In this document: positions 46,809 through 64,000 of the stretch, one piece after another
Layout of the letters: every line of letters starts with the position of its first letter
Numbering within the stretch: the stretch's first letter is position 1
Source: Kaistella flava (ex Peng et al. 2021)
Lineage (GTDB): Bacteria > Bacteroidota > Bacteroidia > Flavobacteriales > Weeksellaceae
Assembly (NCBI RefSeq): GCF_015191005.1
Contig: NZ_CP040442.1
Coordinates: 2,418,001 to 2,482,000 of the forward strand
DNA length: 64,000 nucleotides
Direction: 5' to 3'
The notes under the pieces: model-generated
Databases searched by the model: none
What the model was told of the DNA's origin: nothing
The model's input: only the letters and a program-made list of their open reading frames with translations
Made by a program: the position numbers and the translations under genes

Positions 46809-46821
46809 CTTCTTAAAAAAA

Positions 46822-46928
<107 letters not shown>

Positions 46929-47111
46929 AGGTTGTTTTGTACAAAAGGATGTACAGTATATGTATTTTAAATAGATTAGAGATTTATAGATTGGAGACAC
47001 GAGACACATCGTCTCTTATCTCTTGTCTTTAAATCTTCTGTCTGATTTAAAAAATCGATAAAAATTATCACAAAGAGCAAACCTTGTTGCACTGTCGAGT
47101 ACCTTAATTAG

Positions 47112-49868
<2,757 letters not shown>

Positions 49869-50245
49869 TTTCCTAATAATATATTAGTTCAGTTTGTTTG
49901 TCTAACACCGAAGTGTTAAACTAGTTTTATTTAAACTCGGCACTCGAAAGTGCTCGGTTTTCTCTTTGTGATGTTTTTATCGTTAATGTCAATGATCTTA
50001 TTTCTTCTTGTCGAACTGATGAACAGAAATTGTTTTTGGCTCTTTCCGTAACTTTTAAATCAGTCTCTCAAAACTGTGAATATATAGGTCTCGATCCTAT
50101 CCAAACTTCCTGGTTATCCAGTCTGTTCTGCCTCCTCTGGCATAATTCTTTAATCTCTAAATGTAAATATCTTCTGTGCTTGCTTCTTTTAAGAAGCTTG
50201 TCGCTACATCTCTGCAACTATTCTCGTTATATCACTATAACTCTG
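49869..50245. other. 23S to tRNA-Ala spacer, operon 1
   Basis: About 377 bases. Small hairpins (TAACAC/GTGTTA near 49900-49918; GCACT/AGTGC near 49940-49955) near the 23S end are shared with operon 2, probably processing sites. The rest differs between operons. No gene. Confidence 0.6.
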
Positions 50246-50319
50246 TGGAGAATAAGGGAGTCGAACCCTTGACCTCCTGCGTGCAAGGCAGGCGCTCTAG
50301 CCAACTGAGCTAATTCCCC
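50246..50319 (-). tRNA. tRNA-Ala (anticodon TGC), operon 1
   Basis: Minus strand cloverleaf: acceptor GGGGAAT/ATTCTCC, anticodon loop CTTGCAC with TGC, T arm GGTTCGACTCC. CCA is not encoded. Confidence 0.96.
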
Positions 50320-50413
50320 GCTAGTGTGAGACTTAGAGATTCTCAGATGGGAGATTTGAGACTTTTTAATCGTCTATCATCTCTTATCTATTGATCTCCC
50401 GTCTTATTATTAG

Positions 50414-50487
50414 TAGTCTCGGGCAGGCTCGAACTGCCGACCTCTACATTATCAGTGTAGCGCTCTAACCAGCTGAGCTACGAGACT
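50414..50487 (-). tRNA. tRNA-Ile (anticodon GAT), operon 1
   Basis: Minus strand cloverleaf: acceptor AGTCTCG/CGAGACT, anticodon loop CTGATAA with GAT, T arm AGTTCGAGCCT. The usual first tRNA of the 16S-23S spacer. Confidence 0.95.
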
Positions 50488-50690
50488 CTCAATGAGTAAT
50501 GGGTAATTAGTAATATTATTACTGAATTCCTCCCTCATACTCTATCTCCTTCCCTGATTACTAATCCTAGTGGGTATGTTTTTTATAAATATCAACCAAA
50601 TAAAGAAAAACGAAAAGCTAACTCTGAGCAAGTGCTCTGATACTTGCGTATCGTGTTGTTTGTTTATACTCTCCTAACGAAGAGTCTCAA

Positions 50691-52207
<1,517 letters not shown>

Positions 52208-52347
52208 TGTTTGTCTGACTCACTCAAAGTTATAATCGCTTTTAGTTTTTCCTTACTTTTTTGGTTGTTATTTGTATGTCAATGATCTATTGTTCTTTTC
52301 GCGTATATCCAGGAACTCTTTCTGTCGTTGGTCCCGAATTGCGAGTG

Positions 52348-52378
52348 CAAAAGTATAAAGTTTTTTCTAATTGACCAA
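52348..52378 (-). promoter_or_regulatory. rRNA operon 1 promoter P1
   Basis: Minus strand TTG (52378-52376), 20 bases, TACTTTTG (52355-52348). Full Bacteroidota consensus. Confidence 0.8.
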
Positions 52379-52486
52379 ATGTTTTTCTTAGAATTTTAAA
52401 AGTATTTTAAGTTACCATTAAATCTCCTTTTCTTATCATTCAATTCTCCTCCTACTTCGCTCCCCATCTCTCTCGATTTGGGATTG

Positions 52487-52516
52487 CAAAGATAAGAAGT
52501 TTTTCTTAATTTGCAA
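52487..52516 (-). promoter_or_regulatory. rRNA operon 1 promoter P2
   Basis: Minus strand TTG (52516-52514), 19 bases, TATCTTTG (52494-52487). Confidence 0.8.
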
Positions 52517-52617
52517 GCTTTTATTTTAATAAGTAATAAAAGAAATTTAATCCCTCTATTCTTACTTATATATTAACTCAACTGTTCTACTTCGCTACTC
52601 TGTTTTTTAGAGTGGTG

Positions 52618-52648
52618 CAAATGTAATCCCACTCAATCGATCTCGCAA
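52618..52648 (-). promoter_or_regulatory. rRNA operon 1 promoter P3
   Basis: Minus strand TTG (52648-52646), 20 bases, TACATTTG (52625-52618). Confidence 0.8.
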
Positions 52649-53916
52649 CTTATTACCAATCTATTTTTAAAATGTGCATAAGTAATATTTTAACTTATTG
52701 ATTAATAATTAAATGTGCATATTTCAGAGTTATCCACATTATCTGATTATACTTTATTTAGGTGCACTAATCTAACACCGCGGTAGGGACCGGAGTAAAA
52801 AGACAGCCGTAAGCTTAGGGTTTTGAGGTTGGTAGTTCTTGGCTCGTTATAAAGATGGGGAAGTAAGGGGTAATGAAAGTGCTCTACTTTAGCAGTAAAA
52901 AAATAATGTAGAATGTTTGTAAGTATGAAGGAGTCTCCCCAAATAAAATGGAAGATTGCTTAATATAATTGTACGCCGCAATTTTTTGAAGATAAACTAA
53001 CCGATGAGGACGCTGATAATGTTCTGCAACTAAATCAAAATCTTCTACGGAACAAGCCCGAGTGGTTTACTCCTGGAGAATTTCGGTGAGCAGACCATAG
53101 ATAATCGCAATTGCTATTGTTGATTTCTAAAAATGACCGGGAATCCTGCCCTAGAAATATTTTAGCTGAGAGGAATTTATTTAATCCTCGAATATAATCG
53201 GCTGACCAATTGTCATTGTAAATTTAAAAATTACAAGGCATTTAATCACTAAAAAAGTAATCAAGCATTTGAACATTGTAGTTTAAATTAGCAACTCAAT
53301 AATTTCATTATATATTATAATATGTTACTAAAAATAATCTTACAGTTTTTAAATAAATTCTCTATTGTAGTTTAATTACAATATATAAAATTACAATCCC
53401 TAAGTTTTCTTTTATACTATCTTAAAAGAATTTCAGATTATAAAGAAGTCTCCATTAAATTAATTATTTAAGCTAAAAAATAAGCTACTCTCTATTCTTT
53501 TGATATTAAAGATACCAAGCAATTAAAATCAATTAACTTTTATCTTCACCATTCATCATGGTCATATAGGTATCATAATATAATCCTAAAGGTTTGTTCG
53601 TTTTCGCAAGTGAAAGAATTATAAAAAAACAATATCATCATTTTAGGTCCGGACCGCAATTACAGATCAATTCAAAACTTAGAGTAAAAGAGAAAATATC
53701 TTAGTCTACAAAAACCCTAATCTGAAAAGTTTTCAACATTAGGATCTTGATTAAGGAGTTAAGAAGATTAATGGTTCCTTCGGAAATCATCTGCAAATAT
53801 CTATATGAGTTAATTCTCATTTTTGTCTCTCATCTATCCGTTTTTTGTCTGTTCATAGTATGTCTTTTAGTCTATTGCATTATTCGTTTGTGTTTATTTC
53901 TCTAGCTTTTGGTCAC
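52649..53916. other. Spacer between rRNA operons 1 and 2, with gene relics
   Basis: No intact gene. Two minus-strand coding relics match a relic at the same place before operon 2's promoters. One at about 52960-53108 translates with interruptions to ...LVAEHYQRPHRLVYLQKIAAYNYIK. One at 53533-53612 reads LAKTNKPLGLYYDTYMTMMNGEDKS and a stop. In the other spacer the two pieces are joined, so about 430 bases of AT-rich sequence seem inserted here between them. The protein family is not recognised. Confidence 0.55.
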
Positions 53917-53947
53917 AAAAAAACCTCATACAAATAAATGTATGAGG
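53917..53947 (-). terminator. rRNA operon 2 terminator
   Basis: Minus strand: stem CCTCATAC / GTATGAGG followed by seven T, preceded by a small CCGCCTCGGCGG hairpin directly after 5S. Confidence 0.85.
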
Positions 53948-53977
53948 CTTGTTCTCCGCCGAGGCGGATAAAAAAAA

Positions 53978-54084
<107 letters not shown>

Positions 54085-54267
54085 AGGTTGTTTTGTACAA
54101 AAGGATGTACAGTATATGTATTTTAAATAGATTAGAGATTTATAGATTGGAGACACGAGACACATCGTCTCTTATCTCTTGTCTTTAAATCTTCTGTCTG
54201 ATTTAAAAAATCGATAAAAATTATCACAAAGAGCAAACCTTGTTGCACTGTCGAGTACCTTAATTAG

Positions 54268-57024
<2,757 letters not shown>

Positions 57025-57377
57025 TTTCCTAATAATATATTAGTTCAGTTTGTTTGTCTAACACCGAAGTGTTAAACTAGTTTTATTTAAACTCGGCACT
57101 CGAAAGTGCTCGGTTTTCTCTTTGTGATGTTTTTATCGTTAATGTCAATGATCATGTATCTTATTAATTGTCTAATGAACAGAAATTGTTTTTGGCTCTT
57201 TCCGTAACTTTTAAATTAAACGCTTAATACGTGAATAATATAGGCCCCGATCCTATCAAATTGCCTAATTGCTTAGTCAATTCTGCCTCCTAACGGCATA
57301 ATTCTTAAATCGTAATGTAAATATCTTCTGTTCTTGTTATATCGCTATAACTCTTCTCACTATATCGCTATAGTTTG
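57025..57377. other. 23S to tRNA-Ala spacer, operon 2
   Basis: Identical to operon 1 for the first ~130 bases next to 23S, then diverged with short deletions. A degenerate 'atatcgctata' repeat lies at about 57338-57372. No gene. Confidence 0.55.
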
Positions 57378-57451
57378 TGGAGAATAAGGGAGTCGAACCC
57401 TTGACCTCCTGCGTGCAAGGCAGGCGCTCTAGCCAACTGAGCTAATTCCCC
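57378..57451 (-). tRNA. tRNA-Ala (anticodon TGC), operon 2
   Basis: Identical to the operon 1 tRNA-Ala. Confidence 0.96.
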
Positions 57452-57544
57452 GCTAGTGTTAGACCTGGAGACTAAAGAATAAAGAGTAAAGACTAATAAA
57501 TCGTCTTTTATCTTTTTTCTATTATCTTCCCGTCTTATTATTAG

Positions 57545-57618
57545 TAGTCTCGGGCAGGCTCGAACTGCCGACCTCTACATTATCAGTGTAGCGCTCTAAC
57601 CAGCTGAGCTACGAGACT
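57545..57618 (-). tRNA. tRNA-Ile (anticodon GAT), operon 2
   Basis: Identical to the operon 1 tRNA-Ile. Confidence 0.95.
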
Positions 57619-57827
57619 CTCAATGAGTAATGGGTTATGAGTAATTTATAATACTATTACAAATACACTCCTTCATACTCTATCTCCTTCCCTGATTACT
57701 AATCCTAGTGGGTATGTTTTTTATAAATAGCAACCAAAATAAAGAAAAACTAAACTTAACTCTGAGCAAGTGCTCTGATACTTGCGTATCGTTTGTTTGT
57801 TTATACTCTCCTAACGAAGAGTCTCAA

Positions 57828-59345
<1,518 letters not shown>

Positions 59346-59485
59346 TGTTTGTCTGACTCACTCAAAGTTATAATCGCTTTTAGTTTTTCCTTACTTTTTT
59401 GGTTGTTATTTGTATGTCAATGATCTATTGTTCTTTTCGCGTATATTCAGGAACTCTTTCTGTCGTTGGTCCCGAATTGCGAGTG

Positions 59486-59516
59486 CAAAAGTATAAAGTT
59501 TTTTCTAATTGACCAA
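59486..59516 (-). promoter_or_regulatory. rRNA operon 2 promoter P1
   Basis: Minus strand TTG, 20 bases, TACTTTTG (59493-59486). Confidence 0.8.
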
Positions 59517-59621
59517 ATGTTTTTCTTAGAATTTTAAAAGTATTTTAAGTTACCATTAATCTCCTTTTCTTATCATTCAATCTTCTCCTACTTCGCTCCC
59601 ATCTCTCTCGATTTGGGATTG

Positions 59622-59651
59622 CAAAGATAAGAAGTTTTTCTTAATTTGCAA
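59622..59651 (-). promoter_or_regulatory. rRNA operon 2 promoter P2
   Basis: Minus strand TTG, 19 bases, TATCTTTG (59629-59622). Confidence 0.8.
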
Positions 59652-59750
59652 GCTTTTATTTTAATAAGTACAAAAGAATGTTAATCCTTCTATTCTTACG
59701 TATATATTAACTCTACTGTTCTACTTCGCTACTCCTTTTTTAGAGTGGTG

Positions 59751-59781
59751 CAAATGTAATCCCACTCAATCGATCTCGCAA
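59751..59781 (-). promoter_or_regulatory. rRNA operon 2 promoter P3
   Basis: Minus strand TTG, 20 bases, TACATTTG (59758-59751). Confidence 0.8.
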
Positions 59782-60902
59782 CTTATTACCAATCTATTTT
59801 TAAAATGTGCATAAGTAATATTTTAACTTATTGATTAATAATTAAATGTGTCTATTTCAGAGTTATCCACTTTATCTGATTATACTTTACATAGGCGCAT
59901 TACACTAACAACGCGGTTGTAACTGAAGTAAAAAGATAGCTGTAAAATTAAGGTTTAGTGCTGAGTAGTTCTTGGCTCGTTATAAAGAAGACATGGAATT
60001 GAAACGGAAGTGCTCAAATTTAGCGCTGGGAAAATGATGTAGAAAGCTCCTAAGTATGGAAAGGAAACGCCTAAGGAAAATAGAAGAATAATTAATATAA
60101 TGGTACGCCGTAATTTTTTGAAGATAAACTAACCGATGAAGGACGCTGATAATGTCTGCAACTAAACCCAAATCTTCTACGAAACAAGCCCGATTGGCTT
60201 CTTCCTGGAGAATTTCGGTGAGCAGATAAGATAAGCCTAGTGGTTCATTCGTTTTTGGAAGTAAGAAATTGTAAAAGGTAATATCTTGATCTGTATTTAT
60301 GGAAGGTTCAGATATCAATTACAAATTAGTTTACAAACCTTACGTAAAAAAGAAAATATCTTAAATCGATAAAAATGCTTCAAACTGAAAAATTTTCAAC
60401 ATTAAGATCTGGATTAAGGAGTTAAGAACATTAAGATATCACTCGGAAATGTAAACTTTAAAACGCTATTAGGTGATTGTGATTGTGATTTAAAAAAAAA
60501 TAACGGGATTACTGTTTTTTAAAAAGATAAGTCGTTACCAACTTTTAATACGGTAAAGTTTTTACAACTTTTATAATTGATAAAATTAGAGTTGAAATAG
60601 GAACTTAAGACTAACAAATGTAGCCTATATTTCCGGCTTATCTTAATCAAGGAATTTCTACACGATCATTTCATTAATTGCTACCTTAAACTCTATGATA
60701 TTTTCCTCAAGTTTGGAATATGATAATTCATTGATAAACGTTTGATTGATTTTTTATCAATAGATTAACTTAAAATATTGCCTAGTCACCAAGTTTTTAC
60801 GCTTGATTCCGAAGTTTTGTTTTTGATCATTTCTTTGTCTCGCGTCTATTAGTCTATCATCTATCCGTCTATTATCGTTCGTCTTTTTTAGATTTTGCAC
60901 AC
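59782..60902. other. Spacer between rRNA operons 2 and 3, with gene relic
   Basis: The minus-strand frame 59980-60318 (112 codons) looks like a gene but is a frameshifted relic. Its KTNEPLGLSY...LVYLQKITAYHYI segments match the two relic pieces in the previous spacer, and LVADIISVLHR here is the shifted form of LVAEHYQRPHR there. From 60320 to 60900 only AT-rich sequence and a 'gtctatcatctatccgtct' pyrimidine stretch (60838-60890) are seen. Confidence 0.55.
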
Positions 60903-60933
60903 AAAAAAACCTCATACAAATAAATGTATGAGG
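60903..60933 (-). terminator. rRNA operon 3 terminator
   Basis: Same CCTCATAC / GTATGAGG hairpin and T run as operon 2. Confidence 0.85.
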
Positions 60934-60963
60934 CTTGTTCTCCGCCGAGGCGGTTTAAAAAAA

Positions 60964-61070
<107 letters not shown>

Positions 61071-61253
61071 AGGTTGTTTTGTACAAAAGGATGTACAGTA
61101 TATGTATATTAAATAGATTAGAGATTTATAGATTGGAGACACGAGACACATCGTCTCTTATCTCTTGTCTTTAAATCTTCTGTCTGATTTAAAAAATCGA
61201 TAAAAATTATCACAAAGAGCAAACCTTGTTGCACTGTCGAGTACCTTAATTAG

Positions 61254-64000
<2,747 letters not shown>

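Larger units (their letters stand above)
45063..46814 (+). mobile_element. IS1182-family insertion sequence at the rRNA operon end
   Basis: The ends are 17-bp perfect inverted repeats (AAGAAGCCGTCTCAAAA at 45063-45079 and its complement at 46798-46814). It spans about 1.75 kb with a complete transposase gene. A target duplication is not clear because both flanks are A runs. By comparison with the other two rRNA operons it replaces the native terminator (cctcatac...gtatgagg) of about 45 bases. Confidence 0.88.

Noticed and set aside
53270..53385. Repeated 'attgtagtttaa' words resembling a CRISPR type II repeat start
   Set aside because: Only two imperfect copies of about 16 bases, no regular repeat-spacer pattern and no cas genes.
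59980..60318. 112-codon minus-strand frame in the spacer before operon 2
   Set aside because: Comparison with the other spacer shows that it runs through frameshifted relic sequence; treated as a relic and not as a gene.

Overview
The window comes from a member of the Bacteroidota, most likely the Chryseobacterium group of the Flavobacteriales. Reasons: low GC content; promoters of the Bacteroidota type (TTG, 19-20 bases, TAnnTTTG); a lipidated TamA homologue (TamL) coupled to TamB; Mla genes without MlaB/MlaC; IS families typical of this clade; and 16S rRNA genes whose 3' end reads AUCUCAUUU where most bacteria have ACCUCCUUU. The species is not identified.

Layout. 0.1-7.5 kb: tamB-tamL operon. 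7.7-9.6 kb: a YihY/BrkB membrane protein and a frameshifted secreted-protein gene. 9.8-12.4 kb: a tandem duplication of rpsT plus tRNA-Glu, with an ISAon1-type insertion sequence between the copies and a further tRNA-Glu beside them. 12.4-19.1 kb: amidase, LptD, RidA, a small membrane protein and an HtrA protease. 19.4-22.4 kb: two guanidine-modifying-enzyme homologues (one CtlX) flanking cutC. 22.5-24.4 kb: a toxin-antitoxin pair whose YoeB-type toxin is split by an IS256-family element with an 8-bp target duplication. 24.5-29.3 kb, minus strand: TonB-dependent-type outer membrane protein, three small envelope or secreted proteins, nadD. 29.6-33.9 kb: an Omp85-like barrel protein and a three-gene mlaE-mlaF-mlaD operon. 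34.2-38.6 kb: a PIG-L deacetylase, then a 35-residue membrane peptide overlapping a sodium:solute symporter. 38.7-43.7 kb: a Nudix hydrolase overlapping a large PLD/helicase/DUF3427/S24 gene, the latter interrupted by a decayed IS30 element carrying a perfect 50-bp palindrome. 43.8-44.9 kb: a DUF2911 protein and a structured-RNA candidate. 45-64 kb: an IS1182-family element, then three tandem rRNA operons on the minus strand (each 16S, tRNA-Ile, tRNA-Ala, 23S, 5S in transcription order; the third is cut by the window edge).

How it fits together. Much of the left half serves the envelope: TamB/TamL and LptD for outer-membrane and LPS assembly, MlaEFD for phospholipid transport, HtrA for quality control, and an amidase for peptidoglycan. 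The accessory part is shaped by four IS elements of different families. Two have broken identifiable genes (yoeB-like toxin and helicase), one lies inside the rpsT duplication, and one sits at the end of an rRNA operon where its own end supplies the terminator hairpin. The most interesting candidate system is the Nudix-helicase pair, a plausible DNA repair or defence module, broken in this strain.

Caution. Several one-base differences in short homopolymers (secreted protein near 9480, both decayed transposases, conserved positions of the rRNA copies) could be real decay or residual sequencing error. The long housekeeping frames are all intact.
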